Positions 1 through 6,044 are shown, counted from the stretch's first letter. The stretch is 6,175 nucleotides of DNA from Oscillospiraceae bacterium (GCA_015064195.1 SVSO01000176.1:1-6175), one strand, 5' to 3'. Made by a program: numbers and translations. Notes: generated by a model from the sequence alone, not told the origin.

Positions 1-687
1 CTCAGCCACTTCAAGGGTCACGAATGCACCGGATTTGGCGGTGCGCTGAAAAATATCGGCATGGGCTGCGGTTCACGCGCCGGCAAAATGGAGCAGCATA
101 ACGGCGGAAAGGCGGAGGTCATCGCCGAAGCCTGCGTTGGATGCAGAAAATGTGCGAAGGAATGCGCACATGATGCGATCACTTTCAACGAGCGCAAAGC
201 TTCCATCGATATGGATAAATGTGTCGGATGCGGACGCTGTATTCATGCTTGTCACGCCGAAGCGATCCACCAGCCCAATGACAGCGCGAACGAGGATCTG
301 TGCAAAAAAATAGCAGAATATGCAAAAGCGGTGGTGTCCGGCCGTCCGCAGTTCCACATCAATATCGTCAATCAGGTGTTGCCTCTCTGCGATTGCCACG
401 GCGACAACGATGCACCCATCATTCCGGATGTGGGAATGTTCGCCTCCTTTGATCCGGTTGCGCTGGATCAAGCCTGCGCCGATGCCTGCAATGCCCAGCC
501 TGCCTACCAAAATTCGCTTCTCGGCGACAATCTGATCGCGCACGGCGCACATCATCATCACGGCGTAATCGCGCATGACGGCGACAATTTCGACATGACC
601 TGTCCCAACACCGACTGGCGTGTGACGCTGGATCATGCGGAAAAGCTTGGCGTTGGCGAACGAGCATATGAGCTGATCGAAATATAA
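1..687 (+). CDS. DUF362 domain protein with two [4Fe-4S] clusters, 5'-truncated by window edge
   Basis: The frame is open from base 1 and ends at TAA 685-687, giving 228 visible residues. DUF362 proteins are usually about 370 residues, so roughly the first 140 are missing; the ATG at 61 is internal. Seen: the family stretch HFKGHE..GFGGALKNIGMGCGSRAGK at the start. Two ferredoxin motifs CxxCxxCxxxC follow (fragment Cys45/48/51/55 and Cys74/77/80/84), then a CDC..D.PI.PDVGMFAS.DPVALDQA block and the usual C-terminal end W..L..AEK.G.G.RAYELIEI. The proline that normally follows the last Cys of each ferredoxin motif is replaced by Ala and His. A His-rich patch (HGAHHHHG, fragment 181-188) precedes the end. 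The protein is probably a cytoplasmic iron-sulfur protein; the family's reaction is not established. It is convergent with the next gene, and a hairpin lies between them. Confidence 0.93.
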   Translation, partial: LSHFKGHECTGFGGALKNIGMGCGSRAGKMEQHNGGKAEVIAEACVGCRKCAKECAHDAITFNERKASIDMDKCVGCGRCIHACHAEAIHQPNDSANEDLCKKIAEYAKAVVSGRPQFHINIVNQVLPLCDCHGDNDAPIIPDVGMFASFDPVALDQACADACNAQPAYQNSLLGDNLIAHGAHHHHGVIAHDGDNFDMTCPNTDWRVTLDHAEKLGVGERAYELIEI

Positions 688-708
688 GCAGAATATACAA
701 ATATAATA

Positions 709-736
709 TGGCATCCTCGCACGGTCGAGGATGCCA
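709..736. terminator. Hairpin between convergent genes, probable bidirectional terminator
   Basis: An 11-bp perfect stem (709-719 with 726-736, core GGCATCCTCG/CGAGGATGCC) encloses a 6-base loop. It lies 21 bases after the DUF362 stop and 4 bases before the stop of the opposing gene. Flanks are AT-rich but lack a continuous T-tract on either strand, so the terminator role rests mainly on stem strength and position. Confidence 0.7.
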
Positions 737-740
737 AATG

Positions 741-1292
741 TTAATATATTGTAAAATTTACTGTTCCGCCGTTGTCTGAAACATATGGATTCTTGACTAT
801 CTCCGGCATTTCAACAACGAACCAAACCGTAAGCCCGGCGGCGACAATTGTGGCCGCGAGGATGACGATCAACCGGCGGATCCGGTCACGGTTGGTCACG
901 TAATCCCGCGTTCCTTCGCCGACGTCGCCGTATCGCCGCTCGAAACGGCGCATGAAGGCGGGGAAAAGCATCATCAAAACCGTATACAGGCCGCAAGCGA
1001 TTGCGACTGCGAGGCCTGAAACGCGGTGCGTGCTGCCGAACCGGATGATGAGCACCACGTCGCATGCGGCGATGAGCACGGCCAAAAATGTCAGGCAGAG
1101 ACTGACTTTATAGGTTATCGACGTTCGATCGTTCCACTCCATTTTTCCGGCCAGCGACTCTTCTGCAAGCTCATCAAGCTCCTTAGCGAAGGCGGTGTGC
1201 GCTTCCGGGAGAACCGTTCCGCAGTCGATGCAGGTCTGCCGCGACGCTTGCTGGATTGCGCCGCAATTCGGACATTTTTTCATTTCATTCAA
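741..1292 (-). CDS. Small zinc-ribbon membrane protein, function unknown
   Basis: The protein is about 180-183 residues. Counting from the ATG at 1283, it opens MKKCPNCG and carries CxxC-N10-CxxC (Cys4, 7, 18, 21), a zinc-ribbon knuckle. A charged, Glu-rich linker (about 30-50) follows. Three hydrophobic helices come next, at about 58-82, 88-111 and 127-147, with a basic loop (RRFERRYGD) between the second and third. The C-terminus is a short polar tail. No known family function can be assigned. Start choice: the frame's first start codon, GTG at 1301, lies inside the Shine-Dalgarno match GAGGTGATC (1296-1304) and is unlikely. TTG at 1292 sits 8 bases from GAGG and is best by spacing. ATG at 1283 begins the zinc ribbon directly but is 17 bases from GAGG, or 12 from the end of the longer pairing. 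It is divergent from the hydrolase gene and has its own promoter. Confidence 0.85.
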   Translation of the reverse strand: MNEMKKCPNCGAIQQASRQTCIDCGTVLPEAHTAFAKELDELAEESLAGKMEWNDRTSITYKVSLCLTFLAVLIAACDVVLIIRFGSTHRVSGLAVAIACGLYTVLMMLFPAFMRRFERRYGDVGEGTRDYVTNRDRIRRLIVILAATIVAAGLTVWFVVEMPEIVKNPYVSDNGGTVNFTIY

Positions 1293-1295
1293 CGG

Positions 1296-1304
1296 GATCA
1301 CCTC
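1296..1304 (-). promoter_or_regulatory. Extended Shine-Dalgarno site that decides the zinc-ribbon gene start
   Basis: On the minus strand GAGGTGATC matches nine bases of the 16S anti-SD complement (AAGGAGGTGATC). The upstream GTG start candidate is inside it. The site therefore favours TTG at 1292 or ATG at 1283. It begins almost exactly at the predicted transcription start. Confidence 0.65.
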
Positions 1305-1310
1305 AAGGAT

Positions 1311-1339
1311 AGTATATCAAATTTTGTCAAATTTGTCAA
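1311..1339 (-). promoter_or_regulatory. Promoter of the zinc-ribbon gene (sigma-A type, extended -10)
   Basis: The -35 box is TTGACA (1339-1334), followed by a 17-base spacer and -10 TATACT (1316-1311), preceded by TG one base upstream (TGATATACT). A second TTGACAAA copy (1330-1323) sits 9 bases downstream of the first, inside the spacer, forming a direct repeat that could be an operator. The predicted transcript start is near 1304. Confidence 0.72.
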
Positions 1340-1375
1340 TAGGTACAGAAAAAACACCGAATATTCTGCGCCATC

Positions 1376-1404
1376 TTGACATTTAACGGCAAAACTGCTA
1401 TAAT
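1376..1404 (+). promoter_or_regulatory. Near-perfect consensus promoter of the SGNH-type hydrolase gene
   Basis: TTGACA (1376-1381), a 17-base spacer and TATAAT (1399-1404), with TG at 1396-1397 making an extended -10 (TGCTATAAT). All elements match the sigma-A consensus. The transcript should start near 1411, leaving a leader of about 28 bases. No operator-like palindrome overlaps it, so strong constitutive expression is plausible. Confidence 0.88.
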
Positions 1405-1438
1405 ATTCATGAAAATTTACATATCGGAGGCAACAAAA

Positions 1439-2161
1439 ATGAAATTACTTACCATTGGTAACAGTTTTTCCCAGAATTCCACCCGCTATCTTCCTGCCAT
1501 TTGCGAGGAAGCCGGCGTGCCGCTGACCATCGGCCGCTGTGTCATCGGCGGATGCTCCCTGGAACGCCACTGGAACAATGCCAACAACGATACGCCCGCT
1601 TACGGCAACGCTTACGACGGCGAAAAGACCATGCGCGAGATGCTGGAATCCGACGAATGGGACGTTGTGACCATGCAGCAGGCCAGCCATTTTTCGTGGA
1701 GAATCGGCACCTATGAGCCGTTCTTCTCGAATCTTGTCGAGTATGTCAAAGCCCACGCGCCCAAGGCTGAGATCGTCATCCAGCAGACGTGGGCGTACCG
1801 CCGCGACAACACGCGGCTGACCGAGGAGTACTTCATCTCCCAGGATCAGATGTTCATGCTGCTCAAGCAGAATTATCAGGCCATGGCTGACAAAGTCGGC
1901 GCGCGCCTGATGCCCGTCGGCGAAGCTTACCGCATCCATCAGCTCATTTCCGGCGACGAGATCGGCGAGCTGACCCGCAATCCCGACGGCCCGTCTCATG
2001 CCAATCGTCTCGGCGAATTCATCGGCGCAATGATTTGGGCGAACGTTCTGTGCGGTATCGAATTGGACAAAATTAGCTTTATTCCCGAGGAAGTCGATCC
2101 CGCCGCAGTGCCGCTGGCAAAGGCTGCGGCAAAGGCTGCGCTGGCCATGTACCGGAAATAA
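1439..2161 (+). CDS. DUF4886-like SGNH-superfamily hydrolase (putative esterase)
   Basis: The product is 240 residues starting at ATG 1439, with GGAGG at 1426-1430 and an 8-base gap. The frame extends upstream to 1376, but that TTG is the -35 box itself, and ATG 1409 lies at the predicted transcript start with no binding site. Seen: the N-terminal strand-nucleophile motif KLLTIGNSFS (Ser9 in the place of the GDS serine), a block-II type Gly pair (VIGGCSLERHW, 37-38), the MQQAS segment (79-83), the IVIQQTWAY strand (112-120), and a D-x-x-x-H pair in NPDGPSHANRLGEF (Asp183, His187) as the likely acid/base. There is no signal peptide or membrane helix, so it is probably cytoplasmic. By family it should hydrolyse an ester, for example deacetylating a sugar. 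The substrate is unknown. It is monocistronic, with its own promoter and terminator. Confidence 0.85.
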   Translation: MKLLTIGNSFSQNSTRYLPAICEEAGVPLTIGRCVIGGCSLERHWNNANNDTPAYGNAYDGEKTMREMLESDEWDVVTMQQASHFSWRIGTYEPFFSNLVEYVKAHAPKAEIVIQQTWAYRRDNTRLTEEYFISQDQMFMLLKQNYQAMADKVGARLMPVGEAYRIHQLISGDEIGELTRNPDGPSHANRLGEFIGAMIWANVLCGIELDKISFIPEEVDPAAVPLAKAAAKAALAMYRK

Positions 2162-2195
2162 ACCAGAAGGCGAAACTTTGAAAAAACGGCAAAAT

Positions 2196-2234
2196 TAACA
2201 AAAATACCGCTCCGTTGGAGCGGTATTTTTGTTA
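2196..2234. terminator. Perfect bidirectional intrinsic terminator between convergent genes
   Basis: An 18-bp perfect stem (2196-2213 with 2217-2234) has a 3-base GTT loop. The GC-rich core ACCGCTCC/GGAGCGGT is flanked by A5 on the left and T5 on the right, so each strand reads a GC stem followed by a T-run. It ends the hydrolase transcript from the left (34 bases after its stop) and the lipoprotein transcript from the right (44 bases after its stop). Confidence 0.93.
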
Positions 2235-2278
2235 CAACAAGCATGGTTTTTTGGACGATCTGCTGACGAATCTACGGA

Positions 2279-3727
2279 TCAGGAATTCACGATCTCCATG
2301 GTGGCTTCGATCAGCTTTTCAGCGGCGGGAAGTGCGGTCGCAACGGTGGACGCGATGGCGCCATTGCCCTCAATCAGCTGATTTACCACATTACCGCGGA
2401 GCGTCTTTGTCCAGCCGTATGCCTCGCCCGGATTGAAATAGCGGGTCTCACGGATGATGTCCAGCATTTCGATGGAATCCTCGTTGCGCAGACCCTTGCG
2501 GGACACCGTGAAATCGTAGTACACGGGCAGCACGTCGGTGAAGGAAGCATAGGCCATGGCATCCATGATGGCCGCCGCTTCCTCCCGGTTGGCATTGGTC
2601 ACGGGCAGCGTCATCAGAAGCTGGGTGTTGCTGATGAGATTGTGATATTCCTTCTGGTTTTCATCAAGCTTCGGCAGGGGAAGAATGCCGTAATTGTCGT
2701 TCATTTCCCGGTATTTTTTCGTGGTGCAGATCTGACCCACCATCAAAAGTGCGTCGCTGTTCATGAAGGTGGCCTCGTGATTGCCCACCGAGCCGTCGGG
2801 GATGAGGAATTCGCCTGCAACTGAGGTAAGCTTTGCGGCAAGAATGTCGGCGGTGTTGAGGAAATGCTCATTGTTCATGAGAATTTCCGGCATTCCTTCA
2901 TCGTTGATCTCCGCGAAATACGCCTCCATGCCGATCATCAGGCCCATAACGCCGGTCGCCCATGTGGTCAGACCGTAAGTCGCGGGGCTGTCGGCTTTGT
3001 GGACGAAATCGTTGGCACCGTTGAGATTGGCACCTAACTTCGTGAACCGGAGCATTTCGTCGAAGGTCCACTTGCCCTCGCGCACCAGATCGTAGGGCGC
3101 ACTCTGGCCCAGCGTTTCCAGCATGGATTCATTGACGTACATACAAAGCGTGCAGTCAAAGCCCATGAGCGAGAAATAATTTTCCGCGAAAAAGATGCTT
3201 TCCGCCTCGCCGATCCGGGCACCTGCCGCCGTTGACTGATCCCACCACGGCGATTCCAATGACAGCTCCGGCACGTCCGACAGATCCACAAGCGCATCGC
3301 TCTTCATCAGATTCGGACAGCGGGTGGCCTGCAGATAGACGAATTCATACACATCATCGCCGGCCATGATGGTGGAGCGGGCGGTGGATTCGGCGGAATT
3401 CACGTCCTTGTCCGTCACCTCCATGACAAAATTGAACCGTTCCTCCATGCGGCGGTTGCGATTGTACACCGCATCGTCGAGGATGTCGCCGGTGGCTTCG
3501 GGCAGGTCGATGGTGGTGTACTGACCGTAGCTGTTGGTGGTGTTGAGGATGGCAAAAACCTCGCCGCCCCAGTTGATCTCGGGGTATGTATAGGGGATCT
3601 CCGTTTCCGCCGGCGTGGTCGCAGCGGTGGTATCCGACGTGTCGGAATTCTGCGGAGCATCCGCCGCGCCGCATCCGGCAAGCAGTGCAGCAAGAAGCAG
3701 AATGCTTGTAAGCTTTTGTGATTTCAT
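2279..3727 (-). CDS. Sugar ABC transporter-type extracellular solute-binding lipoprotein
   Basis: The product is 482 residues. The start is ATG 3727, 8 bases from AAGGAGG (3736-3742); the upstream TTG at 3733 is only 2 bases from that site. The N-terminus is a lipoprotein signal: basic MKSQK, a hydrophobic stretch, and lipobox LAGC with Cys19 as the lipidated residue. A Ser/Thr/Ala-rich tether follows (20-45), then a mature domain beginning PEINWGGEVFAI. Family features seen are the EERFNF segment near 96-100, the FAENYFSLMGFDCTLCMYVNESML strand-hinge region (180-203), GKWTFDEML (218-226) and the NYGILPLPKLDENQ region near 345-358. These fit large binding proteins for oligosaccharides, of the LplA-like kind. 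It should sit on the outer face of the cytoplasmic membrane and deliver substrate to a permease. No permease gene is present and a terminator follows directly, so it is an orphan here. It is divergent from the AraC regulator, its probable controller. The substrate cannot be read from sequence. Confidence 0.9.
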   Translation of the reverse strand: MKSQKLTSILLLAALLAGCGAADAPQNSDTSDTTAATTPAETEIPYTYPEINWGGEVFAILNTTNSYGQYTTIDLPEATGDILDDAVYNRNRRMEERFNFVMEVTDKDVNSAESTARSTIMAGDDVYEFVYLQATRCPNLMKSDALVDLSDVPELSLESPWWDQSTAAGARIGEAESIFFAENYFSLMGFDCTLCMYVNESMLETLGQSAPYDLVREGKWTFDEMLRFTKLGANLNGANDFVHKADSPATYGLTTWATGVMGLMIGMEAYFAEINDEGMPEILMNNEHFLNTADILAAKLTSVAGEFLIPDGSVGNHEATFMNSDALLMVGQICTTKKYREMNDNYGILPLPKLDENQKEYHNLISNTQLLMTLPVTNANREEAAAIMDAMAYASFTDVLPVYYDFTVSRKGLRNEDSIEMLDIIRETRYFNPGEAYGWTKTLRGNVVNQLIEGNGAIASTVATALPAAEKLIEATMEIVNS

Positions 3728-3751
3728 GGTCAAAACCTCCTTTTTTCATTA

Positions 3752-3780
3752 ATTATATCATATTTTCTTGACAAAAGTGT
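3752..3780 (-). promoter_or_regulatory. Promoter of the solute-binding protein gene, weak -35
   Basis: The -10 is TATAAT (3757-3752) with TG upstream (TGATATAAT), an extended -10. At 17-base spacing the -35 position reads ACACTT (3780-3775), a poor match, which suggests a promoter needing an activator. The predicted start is near 3745, leaving a leader of about 18 bases that is mostly the ribosome binding site. Confidence 0.65.
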
Positions 3781-3792
3781 TCTGATATGATA
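3756..3792. repeat. Inverted repeat in the shared divergent promoter region
   Basis: TATCATA (3756-3762) and TATGATA (3786-3792) are exact inverted arms around a centre at base 3774. They coincide with the two extended -10 boxes. They may be an operator for the adjacent regulator, or simply reflect the similarity of the two promoters. Confidence 0.5.
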
Positions 3793-3796
3793 CAAT
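3768..3796 (+). promoter_or_regulatory. Promoter of the AraC-family regulator gene
   Basis: TTGACA (3768-3773), a 17-base spacer and TACAAT (3791-3796), with TG at 3788-3789 giving an extended -10. The predicted start is near 3803. Its -35 box lies inside the spacer of the opposing promoter. Confidence 0.8.
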
Positions 3797-3830
3797 AATA
3801 TTCCGATAACGTACAACAAGGAGGAAAATC

Positions 3831-4655
3831 ATGCCGATCCCGTTTATACATGACAACATTTCCATCGGCGGAAGATTTCAGAACCCCGATTGGATCAACG
3901 AAGTCAGGCATATGCACGACAGCTACGAGCTGCTGTTTGTCCTGAGCGGCAATATCCGTGTCACAAACGGCTCCACATCGGTCATCATTGCCGCGCCGTC
4001 GCTGGTGATGCACCGGCCCTTCACCCTTCATCGGGTGGAGCGGATCGGGCAGGACGAGCCCTATCACCGCTATGTCTACAATTTCGCAAAAAGCTTATGC
4101 CAGAGTATGCCCGATTGCCCCGATCCCGACCGGATTTTCACCCGGGATATGCGCGTCCTTCAGCCCGATGCGCGGCTTTGTGAGCGGCTATCGTCTATGA
4201 TGGAGCTGATGAGCGGTAAGGAAAATGAGCACATCCGCCGCTATCTCATGGCCGCGGTGCTGAGTGAGCTTGCGAAAACGGATGGATTTTCCGAGCCTGT
4301 ACTGCCGGCGGGTCAGCTGTCCTACATCTCCGACGTGATTCGCTGTCTCAGCGACCGTTTCTGCGAGACGATCACGCCCCATGAGCTGGCGGAACAGTAT
4401 TACATCTCCGTCTCCAAGCTGGAGCGGGATTTTAAATCGGCCACCGGCATGACCATCCGGGAAATGGTGTGGCAAATGCGAATCCAGCTGGCAAAAGAGC
4501 TGCTGATGCAGGGGGAATTGGTGGCGGATACGGCTCATCGGTGCGGATTTGTCAACGAATCCCACTTCATACGCGTTTTTAAGCGGGTCTGCGGGACAAC
4601 GCCGCTCCGGTTCCGCAGAGAACAGAATGAGAAAAAAATCCCGCCGCTTCCGTAA
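3831..4655 (+). CDS. AraC-family transcriptional regulator (cupin sensor plus double HTH)
   Basis: The product is 274 residues, starting at ATG 3831 with AAGGAGG (3818-3824) 6 bases upstream. The N-terminal part (about 15-90) fits the AraC cupin-like ligand-binding fold: RHMHDSYELLFVLSG near 26-40 and the later APSLVMHRPFTLHR. A helical linker follows (about 110-165). The C-terminal DNA-binding domain has HTH1 at about 181-200 (ITPHELAEQYYISVSKLERD) and HTH2 at about 231-253 (VADTAHRCGFVNESHFIRVF). It ends with the family signature FKRVCGTTPLRFR (250-262). The size and order match sugar-responsive members. By position and divergence it probably activates the solute-binding protein gene and may also act on the GH4 gene; the ligand is unknown. 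Its last codons run into the terminator stem, and its stop codon lies in the hairpin loop. Confidence 0.93.
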   Translation: MPIPFIHDNISIGGRFQNPDWINEVRHMHDSYELLFVLSGNIRVTNGSTSVIIAAPSLVMHRPFTLHRVERIGQDEPYHRYVYNFAKSLCQSMPDCPDPDRIFTRDMRVLQPDARLCERLSSMMELMSGKENEHIRRYLMAAVLSELAKTDGFSEPVLPAGQLSYISDVIRCLSDRFCETITPHELAEQYYISVSKLERDFKSATGMTIREMVWQMRIQLAKELLMQGELVADTAHRCGFVNESHFIRVFKRVCGTTPLRFRREQNEKKIPPLP

Positions 4656-4669
4656 AAGCGGCGGATTTT
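4635..4669. terminator. Shared intrinsic terminator of the convergent regulator and GH4 genes
   Basis: The core stem is 9 bp, CCGCCGCTT (4641-4649) with AAGCGGCGG (4656-4664), and the loop is 6 bases. It extends through A/T pairs (4635-4639 with 4665-4669) past a one-base bulge at 4640. On the minus strand it is followed by seven T (A-run 4632-4638), a strong terminator for the GH4 gene, whose stop is 4 bases upstream. On the plus strand only ATTTT follows. The regulator stop codon (4653-4655) sits in the loop and final base-pair edge. Confidence 0.9.
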
Positions 4670-4672
4670 GCG

Positions 4673-5971
4673 TTAATTGAACATGGGCAGGTCGTCCCGA
4701 TTGGCTTCAAACAGCTCCTCGGTCATGCGGCGGATCTCCGCAAGGGAGCAGACGGATGCGGTCAGCGGGTCGTTTACGATGGCGTGGTAGATCATTTCGC
4801 GGTCGCAGGCCATGAGTCCGTCCACCGCCAGCGCTTCACACTGGGCGTTCTGCGTGTTGAGAGCGGCGATGTGGCGGGGAAGATCGCCAACGTACAGCGG
4901 ACGGAGGCCTTCCTTGGATGCCAGCACCGGCACTTCAACAATAACGCCGTCGGGCAGGTTGGTGATCAGCCCCGTGTTGCGCACGTTGCCGTGGAAGGTG
5001 AACAGTTCGCCGTCGCCCATCACCGCGTTGAGGATGTACGCCGCGTATTCGTGGCCCCGTGCCAGCGAAATGGTCTCCTGCGCCAGCACGTCCTCCATCT
5101 GCTTGTCGCGCTTGGCATCGCGGTCGGTGATGATGCGCACGGAGGAGGCGTAGGAATCGGGGGCGTAGGCGTCAATGAGATCCTGACGCTTGCGGAACCA
5201 GGCGTTGTATTCGGAATTGTGACCGCTGGACTCGGTGACAAAATAGCCAAGTCCCTTCATCATTTCAATGCGAACGGCTTCTTTTTTGTAATTCTCCGGC
5301 TTTTCGGCGGCTTCGCGGATGGCGGGATAGGCGTCAACGCCGTTCACCTTGAATTCGTAGAAGAAAGCCTGATGGTTGATGCCCGCGCACTTGAAGGTCA
5401 CGTCCTTCGGATCTGCGCCGATCCATTTCGACAGCTCCTGCAGGGTGTTCTGCACGCTGTGGCAGAGGCCGTAGACCTCCACACCAAGACGGCGCATATA
5501 GTCCGTCACCATGCACATGGGGTTGGTGTAGTTGAGCACCAGCGCGTTCGGGCAAAGCTCGAGAATGTCCTCGGCGATGGCTTTCAGGGCGACCGACGAG
5601 CGCAGGAAGCGGAAAATGCCGGACGGGCCGCGGGTGTCGCCGATAACCGTGTCCACACCGTACTTTTTCGGAATGACAAGATCCCGCTCCCATGCGGGAA
5701 TCGTGGTGTCGTTGCGGATGGTGATGATGACCGCATCCGCATCCACAAGGGCTGCACGCCGGTCAAAGGTGGCTTCCACAGTGGCGGCGTAACCACCCTG
5801 CGCGATGGTTTTTTCGATGATCTTCTTTGACGCGGTCATGTATTTTTCGCCCTCGGGGATGTCCACAAGAACGAGCCGCGAATCGGAAAGCGCGGGGAAG
5901 GTGAAGATGTCGCGGGCAATGGCGCGGGTGAAATTAAAGCTGCCGGCGCCGATAATGACGATTTTTTTCAT
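4673..5971 (-). CDS. Glycoside hydrolase family 4, MelA/LplD-type alpha-glycosidase
   Basis: The product is 432 residues, about the family length, starting at ATG 5971 with AAAGGAG (5987-5981) 9 bases upstream. GH4 enzymes are cytosolic and use NAD plus a divalent metal (usually Mn) in a redox-elimination mechanism. Seen: the N-terminal Rossmann motif KIVIIGAGSFNFTR (3-16) with acidic LVDI at 35-38; GDTRGPSG (111-118); LNYTNPM (146-152); the metal-binding Cys in GLCHSVQ (Cys170); AGINHQAFF (Asn199, His200, the second metal ligand); and GYFVTESSGHNSEYNAWF (242-258), whose Tyr255 is a candidate base. The CHSVQ, INHxAF and YFVTESS motifs match the melibiase MelA branch rather than 6-phospho-glycosidases, so the substrate is probably an unphosphorylated alpha-galactoside or alpha-galacturonide. 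This fits ABC-type uptake by a partner such as the nearby lipoprotein. The exact sugar is not readable. Confidence 0.93.
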   Translation of the reverse strand: MKKIVIIGAGSFNFTRAIARDIFTFPALSDSRLVLVDIPEGEKYMTASKKIIEKTIAQGGYAATVEATFDRRAALVDADAVIITIRNDTTIPAWERDLVIPKKYGVDTVIGDTRGPSGIFRFLRSSVALKAIAEDILELCPNALVLNYTNPMCMVTDYMRRLGVEVYGLCHSVQNTLQELSKWIGADPKDVTFKCAGINHQAFFYEFKVNGVDAYPAIREAAEKPENYKKEAVRIEMMKGLGYFVTESSGHNSEYNAWFRKRQDLIDAYAPDSYASSVRIITDRDAKRDKQMEDVLAQETISLARGHEYAAYILNAVMGDGELFTFHGNVRNTGLITNLPDGVIVEVPVLASKEGLRPLYVGDLPRHIAALNTQNAQCEALAVDGLMACDREMIYHAIVNDPLTASVCSLAEIRRMTEELFEANRDDLPMFN

Positions 5972-6015
5972 TGGTTTGTTCTCCTTTCAGAACCACAGTT
6001 TTTGATTCTATGACT

Positions 6016-6044
6016 ATTATAGCATGGATTTTGCCTGTTGGCAA
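6016..6044 (-). promoter_or_regulatory. Promoter of the GH4 gene (extended -10)
   Basis: The -35 box is TTGCCA (6044-6039), followed by a 17-base spacer and TATAAT (6021-6016), preceded by TG (TGCTATAAT). The predicted start is near 6009, giving a leader of about 38 bases. The -35 box lies in the left arm of a palindrome, pointing to repressor control. Confidence 0.8.

Noticed and set aside
73..714. Minus-strand open frame opposite the DUF362 gene
   Set aside because: The plus frame carries two complete ferredoxin motifs. The minus frame shows no domain and crosses the intergenic hairpin.
1376..1438. Upstream start for the hydrolase at 1376 or 1409
   Set aside because: 1376 is the first base of the -35 box and 1409 lies at the predicted transcript start without a ribosome site. 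ATG 1439 has GGAGG 8 bases upstream and opens directly into the catalytic strand.
1445..1999. Minus-strand frame opposite the SGNH-type hydrolase
   Set aside because: The plus strand has a consensus promoter, ribosome site and conserved motifs; the antisense frame has none.
3728..3733. TTG start for the lipoprotein at 3733
   Set aside because: It is only 2 bases from the AGGAGG site. ATG 3727 has the normal 8-base gap and gives a clean lipoprotein signal.
3769..3774. TTGTCA as the -35 box of the lipoprotein promoter
   Set aside because: It is 11 bases from the -10 box, too close for sigma-A. At 17-base spacing the hexamer is ACACTT.
4784..5830. Long plus-strand open frame (348 codons) opposite the GH4 gene
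   Set aside because: It is fully antisense to a gene with clear GH4 motifs, has no recognisable domain, and is His/Val/Gly-rich as expected of an antisense frame. No ribosome site or promoter was seen before it.
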